Positions 39,702 through 48,084 are shown, counted from the first letter of the stretch. The stretch is DNA of 64,000 nt from Nonomuraea cavernae (GCF_014646355.1 NZ_BMNH01000001.1:258615-322614), one strand, 5' to 3'. Notes: a model not told the origin generated them from the letters alone. Translations and numbers: made by a program.

Positions 39702-40070
39702 TCAGAGCAGCCCGCCGAGCAGGTAGCCGCCGAACGCGGCCAGCACGCCGAGCACCAGGCTGCCGGCGGCGTTGAGCACGGCCTCCGTCACCGCCCCCTC
39801 CTCCAGCAGCCGCAGGGTCTCGAAGCCGAAGGTGCTGAACGTGGTCAGGGCGCCGCAGACGCCGGTGCCGACCAGTAGGAGGACCTGTGCGGGCAACCCC
39901 GCCCCGGCGCCCATGCCGAGCAGGAACCCGAGGACGAGCGAGCCGAGGACGTTGACGGTGAGGGTGCCCCAGGGGAAGACGCCCCGACGGCGGCTCTGCA
40001 CGTAGCGGTCGATGAGGTAGCGGGCCGGCGCGCCGATGGCGCCGCCGAGGAACACGAGCAGAACCGTCAC
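39702..40070 (-). CDS. crcB: Fluoride channel subunit CrcB/Fluc (second of two)
   Basis: The 122-residue four-helix protein carries [36 protein letters not shown] and [20 protein letters not shown], the conserved Fluc motifs (GxxGAxxRY, GTxxVNxxG, GxxGxxTTFSTF). Fluc channels are antiparallel dimers. With the paralogue at 40414 a heterodimer is expected. It overlaps the DUF190 gene by 4 bases. Confidence 0.95.
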   Translation of the reverse strand: MTVLLVFLGGAIGAPARYLIDRYVQSRRRGVFPWGTLTVNVLGSLVLGFLLGMGAGAGLPAQVLLLVGTGVCGALTTFSTFGFETLRLLEEGAVTEAVLNAAGSLVLGVLAAFGGYLLGGLL

Positions 40071-40417
40071 CCGGCCGCCCAGGGCGGCCGGCCGACGTAG
40101 CGGTAGACCTCCACCCGGTCCATGATCACGAGCCCTTCGGTCACCAGCTCGTCGAGCTGGGCCACGAACTCGTTGATCCGCTCCTCGTTGTCGACGATGA
40201 CGATCGCGATCGGCAGATCGTCGCTGAGCGACAGGATGCGGTCGGTGTGGATGAGCGAGGAGGCGCCGAAGCCCTCCATCCCTCGGAACACGCTGGCGCC
40301 GGCCATCCCCTGGTCGTGGGCGCGGCGCACGATCTCGGAGTAGAGCGGGCGCTGTTTGTAGTGGGCGTCCTCGCCGATCAGGATGGTCAGCCGCATCGCG
40401 CTGCCGTGCAGTCTCAT
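40067..40417 (-). CDS. DUF190 family protein in the fluoride operon
   Basis: The 116-residue soluble protein has the DUF190 pattern: [39 protein letters not shown] and [17 protein letters not shown]. The fold is ferredoxin-like and resembles PII-type regulators. It lies between two crcB genes with ATGA overlaps on both sides, a linkage found widely in fluoride loci, which suggests a regulatory role on the channel. Confidence 0.9.
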   Translation of the reverse strand: MRLHGSAMRLTILIGEDAHYKQRPLYSEIVRRAHDQGMAGASVFRGMEGFGASSLIHTDRILSLSDDLPIAIVIVDNEERINEFVAQLDELVTEGLVIMDRVEVYRYVGRPPWAAG

Positions 40418-40923
40418 CGTCGGCTCCCTTCGGCCCGCCGCCGCGGCAGGCCGGCCACGACCCGGCCCAGCACCGTCCCGAACCAGACGGCCGCCAGCCC
40501 GGCCAGCAGGCTGTCCAGCGCGTAGAGGTCGGTCGGCGTCCAGACCCCGTCGTCGGCCAGGAGGACGATCTCGGCGGTGAAGGCCGAGAAGGTCGTGTAG
40601 CCGCCCAGGAACCCGACGCCGAGGAAGGGACGTACGTAGTGGGTGGGCGGCCAGACGTGCAGGACGAAGACCATGAGCAGGCCGAGGAGGAAGCAGCCCG
40701 TCACGTTGACGAGGAACGTGCCCCAGGGGAAGCCGCCGGCGGCGACCGGCACCGCCTCGCCGACCAGGTAGCGGGCCACGCTGCCGAGACCGCCGCCCAG
40801 CGCGATGACGGCGATCACCCGGGCGGCCCGCCTGTCACGGGTACGCGCGCGTATCTGGAACACATCCTTGGCCGGTCGGCCCTGGAAGCCGCCGAGCCGG
40901 TCGTGGGCCGGTCGCGAGGTCAC
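40414..40923 (-). CDS. crcB: Fluoride channel subunit CrcB/Fluc (first of two)
   Basis: Motifs [36 protein letters not shown] and [19 protein letters not shown] are those of Fluc. From GTG 40923 (AAGGGGG at 40930-40936, 6-7 bases upstream) the product has 169 residues with a ~35-residue N-terminal extension. GTG 40818 would give the usual length. The upstream ribosome site lies just after the riboswitch, which favours 40923. Confidence 0.92.
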   Translation of the reverse strand: MTSRPAHDRLGGFQGRPAKDVFQIRARTRDRRAARVIAVIALGGGLGSVARYLVGEAVPVAAGGFPWGTFLVNVTGCFLLGLLMVFVLHVWPPTHYVRPFLGVGFLGGYTTFSAFTAEIVLLADDGVWTPTDLYALDSLLAGLAAVWFGTVLGRVVAGLPRRRAEGSRR

Positions 40924-40949
40924 CTTCATCCCCCTTGGACACGCGTCGC

Positions 40950-41028
40950 TGACCTGAGTCAGGAACCATCAGCCACGTGGGCGGTGCGGGCGGCGAGCCG
41001 CCCCGGCGGGATCCATCACCGGCGGGTT
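40950..41028 (-). ncRNA. Fluoride (crcB) riboswitch controlling the crcB-DUF190-crcB operon
   Basis: On the reverse strand, 5' to 3', the sequence contains GGTGATGGATCCCGCC (41005-41020), a GC hairpin insert, ACCGCC, and then GGCTGATGGTTCCTGAC near 40958-40975. These match the conserved fluoride aptamer pattern GGxGAUGxxxxCCCGCC ... GGCUGAUGGxxUCUxxC. The segments GGATCC and GGTTCC can pair with one mismatch, as in the P1 stem. The aptamer ends about 20 bases before the ribosome site of the first crcB gene, which suits control of translation initiation. Confidence 0.87.
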
Positions 41029-41084
41029 CTCCAAGTCTACGTACCGTCCGCCGCGCTCGATCCGGGGGTGTGCGGTTGGCGAGC

Positions 41085-41477
41085 TCAGAGGCCCAGGCGC
41101 AGCATGTGCAGCAGGCGGCGCATCTGGGACGGCACGTTGTGCACGCGCACCGAGGTCTCCTGGACGAAGGAGACCAGCTCGCGGACCCCCGACACGTCGA
41201 TGAAGACGACCCGGCCCGCGTCGATGACGAGATGGCGATCCATCCGCAGGGCTCGGGCCAGCGCACGACGCAGCGCGCCGCTGTTGGTGGCGTCGACCTC
41301 GCCGACCAGCCGGACCACGGTCGGGCCGGCGATCACGGCGCAGGAGATGCGCAGGATCTCGTCGACGTAGAGCACCTCGTCGGCCGGCACGCCGCCGCCG
41401 GAGGCGACGTCACCGCGGGCGCGGACAGCGTCGTCACGACGTGCGCGAACGGCGTCGTCGCGGTCGGTCGACATCAT
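41085..41477 (-). CDS. STAS domain protein (anti-sigma factor antagonist type)
   Basis: From ATG 41477 (AGGTG upstream) the product has 130 residues. The STAS fold is recognised by VVRLVGEVDATNSGALRRAL and LVIDAGRVVFIDVSGVRELV. The serine in DVSG is the residue phosphorylated by anti-sigma kinases in SpoIIAA/RsbV proteins. The N-terminus has a small repeat (RDDAVRAR twice). A MEDS-ATPase protein elsewhere in the window could be a partner, but this is speculation. Confidence 0.87.
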   Translation of the reverse strand: MMSTDRDDAVRARRDDAVRARGDVASGGGVPADEVLYVDEILRISCAVIAGPTVVRLVGEVDATNSGALRRALARALRMDRHLVIDAGRVVFIDVSGVRELVSFVQETSVRVHNVPSQMRRLLHMLRLGL

Positions 41478-41620
41478 GGCGCGCACCTAGACGACCAACT
41501 CGTCGAGGCTCGCGGACACGCTGATCGGGCGCGGCACGCGCCTGCCACACACACTTCGGATGCTCAAGGTCGGCCCCTTCGAAACGGGGACTGGGGTCCT
41601 CGTCAACGGTAACGTCAGAA

Positions 41621-41657
41621 GAAGATTACCGGAAGAATTTTTCAGTATAAAATCTTC
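41621..41657. promoter_or_regulatory. AT-rich leader with GAAGATT/AATCTTC inverted repeat upstream of the winged-helix gene
   Basis: GAAGATT (41621-41627) and AATCTTC (41651-41657) are exact complements around a 23-bp spacer. A third GAAGAT occurs near 41683. This 235-bp gap is far less GC-rich than its surroundings. It probably carries the promoter and autoregulatory site of the gene at 41713. Confidence 0.45.
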
Positions 41658-41712
41658 GGGTAAGGGCCCCAGGTCCTGTGACGAAGATCCGAAAATTCCA
41701 CCTGAGGGCAAG

Positions 41713-42039
41713 ATGCCGGAAACGCCATCCTCCTGGACGTTCTTGACCAACCACGCTCGTGTCCTGCTCGTGATCGCCCGTGACCCACAGGCTCGCCTCC
41801 GGGACATCGCCGCCGCCATCGGCATCACCGAACGGGCGGCTCAGGGCATCGTCTCCGACCTGGAGGACTCGGGCTATCTGCAACGCATCCGGATCGGACG
41901 ACGCAACAACTACAGCATCGATCCTCGCCAGCACTTCCGCCACCCCACCGAGGCGGACGTGCCGGTGCAGGTGCTGATCGACATGTTCACCCACCGGGAT
42001 CTCCGCGACGACGAGCAGCCGCCGGGCGACCAGCGGTGA
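41713..42039 (+). CDS. Winged-helix (MarR-like) transcriptional regulator
   Basis: The 108-residue protein starts at ATG 41713 after GAGGG and consists almost wholly of a winged helix: WTFLTNHARVLLVIARDPQA, then RLRDIAAAIGITERAAQGIV (helix-turn-helix) and GYLQRIRIGRRNNYSIDP (wing). It belongs to a small actinobacterial family ending in FRHP...VxxLIDMFT. Target and ligand are unknown. Confidence 0.85.
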   Translation: MPETPSSWTFLTNHARVLLVIARDPQARLRDIAAAIGITERAAQGIVSDLEDSGYLQRIRIGRRNNYSIDPRQHFRHPTEADVPVQVLIDMFTHRDLRDDEQPPGDQR

Positions 42040-42108
42040 CCGAGCGGCCCGCCGCCTGCCCGCTCCCCGCCTCGCCGCTCCGGCCAGACCTGCACGTACG
42101 ATCGACGG

Positions 42109-42645
42109 ATGATCGAAGATACCGAGACCCGGCCCGGATGGCTCGCTCCCGAGGAGCTCGAGTCGGTGCGGGGGCGGATGCCGATCCTCTACGTGGACGC
42201 CGTGCCGGTGCGGGTCGACGCCACCGGGGTCGTGACGCATGTCGGCCTGCTGCTGCGGATCTCCGCCGACGGGGCGGTCAGCCGGGCCCTCGTCTCCGGG
42301 CGGGTGCTGCACCAGGAGCGGGTGCGCGACGCCCTGCTGCGCCACCTGGAGAAGGATCTCGGCCCCGTGGCGCTGCCGCACGTGCCGGCGTCGCCGCAGC
42401 CGTTCACCATCGCCGAATACTTCCCGTCGCGCGACGTGACGCCCTATCACGATCCCCGTCAGCATGCCGTGTCGCTGGCGTACATCGTCCCGGTGGCAGG
42501 TGACTGCCGTCCCCGTCAGGACGCGCTCGACCTGGTCTGGTTCACTCCGGAGGAGGCGTGCTCCCCGATGGTGCAGGAGGAGATGGCCGGCGGGCAGGGC
42601 GTCCTGCTGAAGCAGGCGCTGGCCCACGTCGGCCGGCTCAGCTGA
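42109..42645 (+). CDS. DUF4916/NUDIX-like hydrolase family protein
   Basis: The 178-residue protein has a NUDIX-like alpha/beta core: PILYVDAVPVRVDATGVVTH, then SGRVLHQERVRDALLRHLEKDLG in place of the standard NUDIX box, and HAVSLAYIVPVAGDC. The box glutamates of REx2EE are only partly kept (the segment reads ERVRDALLRHLEKDLG), as in DUF4916 proteins. The substrate is unknown. Confidence 0.72.
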   Translation: MIEDTETRPGWLAPEELESVRGRMPILYVDAVPVRVDATGVVTHVGLLLRISADGAVSRALVSGRVLHQERVRDALLRHLEKDLGPVALPHVPASPQPFTIAEYFPSRDVTPYHDPRQHAVSLAYIVPVAGDCRPRQDALDLVWFTPEEACSPMVQEEMAGGQGVLLKQALAHVGRLS

Positions 42646-42700
42646 GCGTCATCCCGGGCGGCGGCTTGCATCTAACCGATCTATCGTTAAATGTCGCGAT

Positions 42701-43885
42701 ATGAGCTCCCGCTGGCTCGGCAACCTGCGGCAAACCGTGCGCCACGAACTCGGCTACATCCGCACCCAGCTGAGAGGACTCGGCCGCCCTGGCTCGCAGC
42801 AGCGGCTCCAGGTGCGCCAGGTCGCCAAGGCGACGCTGGCCGCGGTGACCGCCTGGTTCCTCGCCGACCGGCTACTGCCGCGCGAGAGCATCTGGTTCGC
42901 CCCGGCGACCGCCGTGATCATGGTGCACGCCACCGTCTACCAGACTCTGACCAACGGCCTGCGCCGGGTCAGCGCGGTCGCCGCCGGGGTCATCCTGGCC
43001 GGCAGCATCGGGCACCTGCTCGGCCTGAGCGCGCTCAGCCTCGTCCTGGTGATCCCGCCCGCTCTGGTCGCCGCGCGCTGGCACCGGATGGGGCGGCACG
43101 GCACCGACGTGGCCACCACCGCCGTGCTCATGCTCTCCTTCGGCGCCGCCTCCCAGGAGCGCTATCTGCTCGCCTACATCATCGCCACCGCCCTGGGCGC
43201 CCTGTGCGGAGCGGTGGTCAACACCGTGCTGTGGCCGCCGCTCTACCGCGAGCGCCCCGACCTGGCCTTCCGCCGCCTGGCCAAACACCAGTCGGACCTG
43301 CTGAGCGACATGGCCGAGAGCCTGCGCCACGGCTGGGACCTGTCCGGCGCACCCGACTGGGAACGCCAGGCCGCCCGGCTGGACTCCCGGCTGGCCGAGG
43401 CGAGGACCGCCGTCGCCGACAGCGCCGAGAGCCGCCGCTACAACCTGCGCCACTACCAGTTACGCCGCCTGCGCCGCCAGGCCGACCGTGACCACGCCGC
43501 TCTGCTGCGCACCATGACCGGCGTCGGCGTGCACCTCCACGCCATCGTGCACGCCCTGACCCATCTCGACCCCACCGGGACCTCGCAGCCGGACCCGTCC
43601 GACCTCAGCGACGCCTACGCCCGCGACTACGCCGACCTGCTCGACCTGCTCGCCGACCTGCTGACCAGCCAGATCCGGCACGCCGACGACCCCGAACGGG
43701 TCCGCGAGCTGCTGTCGCGGGCCGACAGGCAGGCCACCCGCATCCACGAGCGGATGACCAGTGAGATCCAGGCGGGCGAGGTCGACCACCCCGCCGGCTG
43801 GGCGATCAGCGGCAGCCTGCTCACCGACGCCCACCGCATCATGACCCTGATCGCCGGCGAACCCGAGGCGGCCCCGGGCCTGTGA
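42701..43885 (+). CDS. FUSC/aromatic acid exporter-like membrane protein
   Basis: The 394-residue protein has an N-terminal membrane block: QVAKATLAAVTAWFLADRLL, then APATAVIMVHATVYQTLTNG and VSAVAAGVILAGSIGHLLGL. A long cytosolic helical part (residues ~195-394) follows. This half-size layout is typical of actinobacterial FUSC proteins, which resemble aromatic-acid exporters. A near-palindrome TAACCGAT-C-TATCGTTA precedes it at about 42674-42690. Confidence 0.85.
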   Translation: MSSRWLGNLRQTVRHELGYIRTQLRGLGRPGSQQRLQVRQVAKATLAAVTAWFLADRLLPRESIWFAPATAVIMVHATVYQTLTNGLRRVSAVAAGVILAGSIGHLLGLSALSLVLVIPPALVAARWHRMGRHGTDVATTAVLMLSFGAASQERYLLAYIIATALGALCGAVVNTVLWPPLYRERPDLAFRRLAKHQSDLLSDMAESLRHGWDLSGAPDWERQAARLDSRLAEARTAVADSAESRRYNLRHYQLRRLRRQADRDHAALLRTMTGVGVHLHAIVHALTHLDPTGTSQPDPSDLSDAYARDYADLLDLLADLLTSQIRHADDPERVRELLSRADRQATRIHERMTSEIQAGEVDHPAGWAISGSLLTDAHRIMTLIAGEPEAAPGL

Positions 43886-43954
43886 CACCACCGGAACACG
43901 GCTAGAACCCGCTCCGCGGGGCAGTGGAGTGCCCGTCACCCCGAGGAGCCCCCC

Positions 43955-45157
43955 GTGTCGGATACCCCCGCGCCGAAACCCCCCGCGCCGTCGGCCTCGC
44001 CGCAGGTCGCGTCGTCCGACGGCGACGCGCCCACCTCCACGACCACCGCGGCTCCCGCGTCCTCCGCGGCCGCCGGAGCCAGCGAAGGATCGGGAGCCGG
44101 AACACCACTGCCCTTCGGCCGGCCCGGCCGCCCGTTCAACGGCAACCCGTTCCTGTTCGGCTTCAACGCCGCCCTTGGTGTGCTGACCGCCTGGCTGCTG
44201 GTCCAGGCGCTGGCGTCCACCGTCTCCGTGCTGATCCTGATCGTGGTGTCGCTGTTCCTCGCCGTCGGGCTGAACCCGTTCGTGGAATGGCTGGAGGAAC
44301 GTGGCCTGTCCCGCGTGCTCGCGATCACCATCGTGTTCGTCACGGTGATCGCCTTCTTCGTGATCTTCGCCCTGGCCGCCGTGCCCGCCCTGTCGGCACA
44401 GGCCGGCCAGTTCGTCGAGCAGCTGCCCACGTACGTCACCCAGCTGCAGAACAACCCGCAGGTGCGCGAGCTCGACCAGCGCTACGGGCTGCTGGAACGG
44501 GCGCAGGAGTATCTGCTCAGCGGCAACCTGGGGCAGCAGCTCTTCGGCGGGCTGCTCGGCGCGGCCACCCTGCTGGTCAGCGCGGTCTTCTCCGCCATCA
44601 CGGCGCTGATCCTGACGCTGTACTTCCTCGCCGCGCTGCCCTCCATCACCAGGTACGGCTACCGGCTGATCCCCCGCAGTCGCCGGACCCGCGTGCAGAT
44701 GCTGGGCGACGAGATCCTCCAGCGCGTCGGCGGCTACGTGGCCGGCAACCTGCTGATCTCGCTGATCGCCGGCGTGACGTCGTTCATGTTCCTGTCGATC
44801 GCCGGAGTGCCCTACGCCCTCGCGCTGTCCATCATCGTGGCGATCACCGACCTGATCCCGCTGATCGGAGCGGGGATCGGCGCGGCCGTGGCCACGCTGG
44901 TCGCCCTCTTCGTGTCGTTCCCGGTCGCCATCGCCACGCTGGTGTTCTTCGTCGTCTACCAGCAGATCGAGAACTATCTGATCGCGCCCCGGGTGATGAA
45001 GTCGTCCGTGGACGTGCCGGCCGCCACCACCATCGTCGCCGCCCTGATCGGTGGCACCCTGCTCGGCGTCGTCGGCGCGCTGCTCGCCATCCCGGCCGCC
45101 GCCGCGCTCCAGCTGATCACGGCGGAGGTCGTGCTGCCCCGGCAGGAACGTCACTGA
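43955..45157 (+). CDS. AI-2E family transporter
   Basis: From GTG 43955 (GAGGAG upstream) the product has 400 residues. About 60 disordered Pro/Ala/Ser residues are followed by the AI-2E family membrane domain: LFLAVGLNPFVEWLEERGL, the amphipathic QAGQFVEQLPTYVTQLQNNP, and AITDLIPLIGAGIGAAVATL with YQQIENYLIAPRVMKSSVDV. Family members include TqsA and Na+/H+ antiporter-like proteins; the substrate is unknown. Confidence 0.9.
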   Translation: MSDTPAPKPPAPSASPQVASSDGDAPTSTTTAAPASSAAAGASEGSGAGTPLPFGRPGRPFNGNPFLFGFNAALGVLTAWLLVQALASTVSVLILIVVSLFLAVGLNPFVEWLEERGLSRVLAITIVFVTVIAFFVIFALAAVPALSAQAGQFVEQLPTYVTQLQNNPQVRELDQRYGLLERAQEYLLSGNLGQQLFGGLLGAATLLVSAVFSAITALILTLYFLAALPSITRYGYRLIPRSRRTRVQMLGDEILQRVGGYVAGNLLISLIAGVTSFMFLSIAGVPYALALSIIVAITDLIPLIGAGIGAAVATLVALFVSFPVAIATLVFFVVYQQIENYLIAPRVMKSSVDVPAATTIVAALIGGTLLGVVGALLAIPAAAALQLITAEVVLPRQERH

Positions 45158-45211
45158 CCAGACCATTACCCTCCTGAGGTTTACCCCTCAAGCCCAGGGC
45201 AGCACTAGGTC

Positions 45212-45361
45212 ATGGCTACCTTGCTCTGGATTCTGGCCGTCGTACTGGTCATCGCCGGCGTCTACGTACTCATCGCCCGCCGCGACATTCTGTGGGGCAT
45301 CGTCCTCATCGTTCTCGGGCTGCTGGTCGGCCCAGGAGGAGTGAGCATCTTCAATGTCTGA
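45212..45361 (+). CDS. GPGG-motif small membrane protein, 49 residues
   Basis: A short reading frame, ATG 45212 to TGA 45359-45361, encodes MATLLWILAVVLVIAGVYVL, a short ARRD turn, WGIVLIVLGLLVGPGGVSIF and NV. The two hydrophobic helices with an ARRD turn and a terminal GPGG motif match a small membrane protein family common in actinomycetes. Function is unknown. It lies 54 bases after the AI-2E gene. Confidence 0.8.
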   Translation: MATLLWILAVVLVIAGVYVLIARRDILWGIVLIVLGLLVGPGGVSIFNV

Positions 45362-45514
45362 CCCTCGTTCCCCGGTCACCGGACACGGGGAACGAGTCGC
45401 CGGCGCCGCGCCTGGATGAGCCGTTCCAGGCGCGGTCCGGCATGTCCGGCGGACCGGGCTCTGACGCCCGAGCTCCGACGCCCGGGCTGGCCGCCCGGGC
45501 TCGGACGCTCCGGT

Positions 45515-46666
45515 TCAGACGAAGGCGCCGAGGCCGGTGATCGCGCGTCCCACGATCAGAGTGTTGATCTCGCGCGTGCCCTCGTAGGAGTAGATCGCCT
45601 CCGAGTCGGCCACGAACCTGCCCATGCCGTAGTCGAGGACGATGCCGTTGCCACCCATGATCTCCCTGCCCCAGCCCACCGCCTCCCGCATCCTGGCCGT
45701 GCAGAACGCCTTGGCCATCGCCGAGTGCTCGTCCTTGTAGACGCCCTGGTCCTGGAGCTGCGCGAGCCGTACGACCATGCCGAGCGAGCAGGTGACGTTG
45801 CCGAGCATCCGGACGAGCAGGTCCTGCACCAGTTGGAAGCCCGCCACAGGCCGGCCGAACTGCTCGCGCTCCTTGGCGTAGGACAGGGCTCGCTCGTAGG
45901 CGCCCATCATGCAGCCGACGGCCTGCCAGGCCACCCCTCCCCGCGTCTGACGCAGGATCGCCGCGGTGTCCCGGAACGTGCGGGCGCCGGGCAGCCGGTT
46001 GGCGTCGGGCACGCGGCAGCCGGTCAGGGTGATGTCGGCGTTCTGCACGGTCCGCAGGGCGATCTTGTTCTCGATCCGCGTCGCGGTGAACCCCGGCGTC
46101 CCCTTCTCCACCACGAACCCCTTGACCTGCCCGTCCGTCTCCTCCTTGGCCCAGACCACGATGAGGTCGGCGAAGGTGGCGTTGCCGATCCAGCGCTTGG
46201 CGCCGTTGAGCACCCAGCTGTCGCCGTCGCGTCGCGCCGTGGTGCGCAGGCCGGCCGCCACATCGGATCCGCCCTTGGGCTCGGTCAGGGCGAACGCCCC
46301 GATCTTCGTCAGGTCGCTCATCGGCGGCAGCCATCTCTCCTGCTGCTCGTCCGAGCCCAGCCGAGCGATGCTGCCCATGGCCAGGCCGTTGTGCACGCCG
46401 AAGAACGTGCCCATCGACGGGTCCACGCGGTTCATCTCCAGCACCACGAATCCGGTCAGCAGGCTGCGCGCCCCCCGATAGGGCAGGCCGGCGATGTCGA
46501 GTTCGGCGAGCTTGGGGATCAGCTGGTGGGGGAACCTCGCGGTGGTCCACGCCTCGTCGGCGATGGGCGCGACCTCCTGGTTCATGAACTCGCGGACGCG
46601 CAGGACGATCTTCTTCTCGTCGTCTTCAAGCAGGTCGAAGTAGTCGTAGAAGTCACCTGTGTGCAC
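45515..46666 (-). CDS. Acyl-CoA dehydrogenase (glutaryl-CoA dehydrogenase-like)
   Basis: The 383-residue flavoenzyme has FALTEPKGGSDVAAGLRTTA (FAD and substrate loop), GAKRWIGNATFADLIVVWAK, REQFGRPVAGFQLVQDLLVR, and a C-terminal IYSYEGTREINTLIVGRAIT, in which the glutamate of YEGT is the catalytic base. That position and the RWIGNATF variant resemble glutaryl-CoA dehydrogenases. No ETF or partner genes are near. TCTACA-N8-TGTAGA at 46758-46777, about 90 bases upstream, may be an operator. Confidence 0.92.
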   Translation of the reverse strand: MHTGDFYDYFDLLEDDEKKIVLRVREFMNQEVAPIADEAWTTARFPHQLIPKLAELDIAGLPYRGARSLLTGFVVLEMNRVDPSMGTFFGVHNGLAMGSIARLGSDEQQERWLPPMSDLTKIGAFALTEPKGGSDVAAGLRTTARRDGDSWVLNGAKRWIGNATFADLIVVWAKEETDGQVKGFVVEKGTPGFTATRIENKIALRTVQNADITLTGCRVPDANRLPGARTFRDTAAILRQTRGGVAWQAVGCMMGAYERALSYAKEREQFGRPVAGFQLVQDLLVRMLGNVTCSLGMVVRLAQLQDQGVYKDEHSAMAKAFCTARMREAVGWGREIMGGNGIVLDYGMGRFVADSEAIYSYEGTREINTLIVGRAITGLGAFV

Positions 46667-47118
46667 GGCGGTCTCTCCTGACGATAGACAGGCTGATCAC
46701 GTGCCCTCAGATGCCTCGGCCAATCGACCTCGGCTCTTTCCAGCGAGAGGCAGAAAATCTACAGCGCTCGATGTAGACATACGCAGCCATCACCAGTAGA
46801 GTTCCTAACGAAGCAACGGGAGAAAGTCATCAGTGAGCGGCCACACGGGTCGCCGAAGTCTTGTCAGTGAAGTGGAAGACACAGAAGGGAGCGTTGAGCG
46901 CCATCAGGATCGCCCGTCGCCGGCCCAGCGCCGCGCGGGTCACCGCAGGTCCCGCAGATTGGAAGGTGGTCTACGGTCTCGCTTACGCGATCCCCGCGTA
47001 GCGTCCCTTCGGGGATGACGCGGACACAAGGAGCCGGCCCAGTGGCCGGCGGATGGTGTTGAACCTCTCGGGGTCCGGTGCACGCACCGGGCCCCCCGTT
47101 CGTGTTACGGAAGGTTAG
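46667..47118 (+). promoter_or_regulatory. 452-bp gap with a probable structured 5' leader of the merR gene
   Basis: Three consecutive potential hairpins precede the MerR start: ATCCCCG/CGGGGAT (46990-47016, with an alternative CCGCGT/ACGCGG pairing), GCCGGCC-CAGT-GGCCGGC (about 47033-47050), and GGTCCGGTGC-ACG-GCACCGGGCC-type (about 47070-47092), which is followed by CCCCCGTTCGTGTT. The stacking suggests a regulated RNA leader or attenuator. TCTACA-N8-TGTAGA lies at 46758-46777 on the acyl-CoA dehydrogenase side. A short frame at 46833-47018 is not convincing. Confidence 0.5.
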
Positions 47119-47481
47119 ATGGATCAAGCTCAAGCCGAGTCGCCGGGCCACTTCCCCGACGACAAGTTCGAAGACGAGGACTACCCCGCCTACAGCATGG
47201 GGCGGGCAGCGGAGATCCTGGGTGTCACCCAGGCTTTCCTCCGCACTCTGGACAGCGCCGAGCTGATCTCGCCGCAGCGATCCGGTGGCGGCCACCGCCG
47301 CTATTCACGCAGGCAGCTCCGGATCGCCGCCCGCGTCCGTGAGCTCATCGACCAAGGCACCGCCCTGGAGGCGGCCTGCCGCATCATCAACCTGGAAGAC
47401 CAGCTCGCCGACGCTCAGCGCGCCAACACCGAGCTGCGTCAGGTCCACGATCGCCGCGAGCCGCCGACGACAGGCCCCTGA
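47119..47481 (+). CDS. MerR-type helix-turn-helix regulator
   Basis: The 120-residue protein has an acidic N-terminus, then YSMGRAAEILGVTQAFLRTL (winged helix) and SGGGHRRYSRRQLRIAARVR (wing). DQGTALEAACRIINLEDQL and a coiled-coil tail follow. There is no ligand domain. The ATG follows GGAAGG. It is convergent with cspA, a neighbourhood I have often seen in actinomycetes, so a role in stress or cold response is possible. Confidence 0.9.
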   Translation: MDQAQAESPGHFPDDKFEDEDYPAYSMGRAAEILGVTQAFLRTLDSAELISPQRSGGGHRRYSRRQLRIAARVRELIDQGTALEAACRIINLEDQLADAQRANTELRQVHDRREPPTTGP

Positions 47482-47488
47482 AAACGAA

Positions 47489-47530
47489 CGAGCCGGCGCC
47501 CAGACCCTTTCAGGTCCGGACCCCGGCTCG
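47489..47530. terminator. Bidirectional hairpin between merR and cspA
   Basis: CGAGCCGG (47489-47496) pairs with CCGGCTCG (47523-47530), with an inner GACC/GGTC stem (47503-47516). It lies between two convergent stops 64 bases apart and has no long T-tract, as is common for high-GC terminators. Confidence 0.75.
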
Positions 47531-47545
47531 AGGTGGTGCGTCGCG

Positions 47546-47749
47546 TCAGGCGGGAACGATGTTCTCGGCCTGCGGGCCCTTCTGGCCCTGCGTGACGTCG
47601 AAGCTCACCTTCTGGCCCTCGTGGAGCTCGCGAAAGCCCTGAGCGGCGATGTTGGAGTAGTGAGCGAAGACGTCGGCGCCGCCGCCGTCCTGCTCGATGA
47701 AGCCGAAGCCCTTTTCAGCGTTGAACCACTTAACGGTGCCAGTCGCCAT
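47546..47749 (-). CDS. cspA: Cold shock protein, CspA family
   Basis: The 67-residue protein [20 protein letters not shown] contains both RNA-binding motifs (KGFGFI and VFAHYS, the latter standing in for VFVHFS). It is a single-domain nucleic-acid chaperone. AAGGAG precedes the ATG by about 8 bases. A hairpin with a T-rich tail stands about 95 bases upstream in the same direction (47836-47871), so its promoter must lie between, unless that hairpin is part of its leader. Confidence 0.96.
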   Translation of the reverse strand: MATGTVKWFNAEKGFGFIEQDGGGADVFAHYSNIAAQGFRELHEGQKVSFDVTQGQKGPQAENIVPA

Positions 47750-47835
47750 GTCATTCTCCTTCGATAGGCGCAGAGCTGGTATCCGCACTTCACGGATCCC
47801 ACGTCGCCGCCATGACCCATCCGGAAATGACCGGC

Positions 47836-47871
47836 AAAACAAAATGCGCCTGGGTTACATTCGCCAGGCGC
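47836..47871 (-). terminator. Rho-independent terminator or attenuator upstream of cspA
   Basis: On the reverse strand GCGCCTGG (47871-47864), a 10-base loop and CCAGGCGC (47853-47846) form a perfect 8-bp stem followed by ATTTTGTTTTG. This is the only classical T-tailed terminator I found in the window. It could end stray transcripts from 48 kb or act as a conditional attenuator in the cspA leader. Confidence 0.8.
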
Positions 47872-48036
47872 ACACAAAGTTCATGGGTACCAAAACTGCA
47901 ACTGATCCTGAGTCTAGCACGCGCCCCGTCGTGCACGGAGCAAAGCCGTGATGCCCCCGCTCGCCTCCTCACAGTGGCCCGCCGTACGGGTTGGGGCGGC
48001 GTACGGATCGGGACAGCGGGCTGGTCAGGGCGGCAG

Positions 48037-48068
48037 GCGGGGCCGGCCACGGGGAAGGCCGGCCCCGC
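48037..48068 (-). terminator. Strong hairpin after the secreted protein gene
   Basis: GCGGGGCCGGCC (48037-48048) and GGCCGGCCCCGC (48057-48068) are perfect 12-bp complements with an 8-base loop. It lies 16 bases beyond the stop of the gene at 48085. With the cspA leader it fills the 335-bp gap 47750-48084, in which I see no gene. Confidence 0.8.
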
Positions 48069-48084
48069 AGGGGATGGCGCGCGG

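Noticed and set aside
46833-47018. 61-codon frame in the gap before merR
   Set aside because: Although a GGGAG lies upstream, the product is Arg-rich, has no motif and overlaps the hairpin region; more likely untranslated.
46990-47095. tRNA or other known small RNA in the hairpin-rich merR leader
   Set aside because: No T-arm GTTCGA pattern or acceptor pairing was found, and no known class could be matched by eye.
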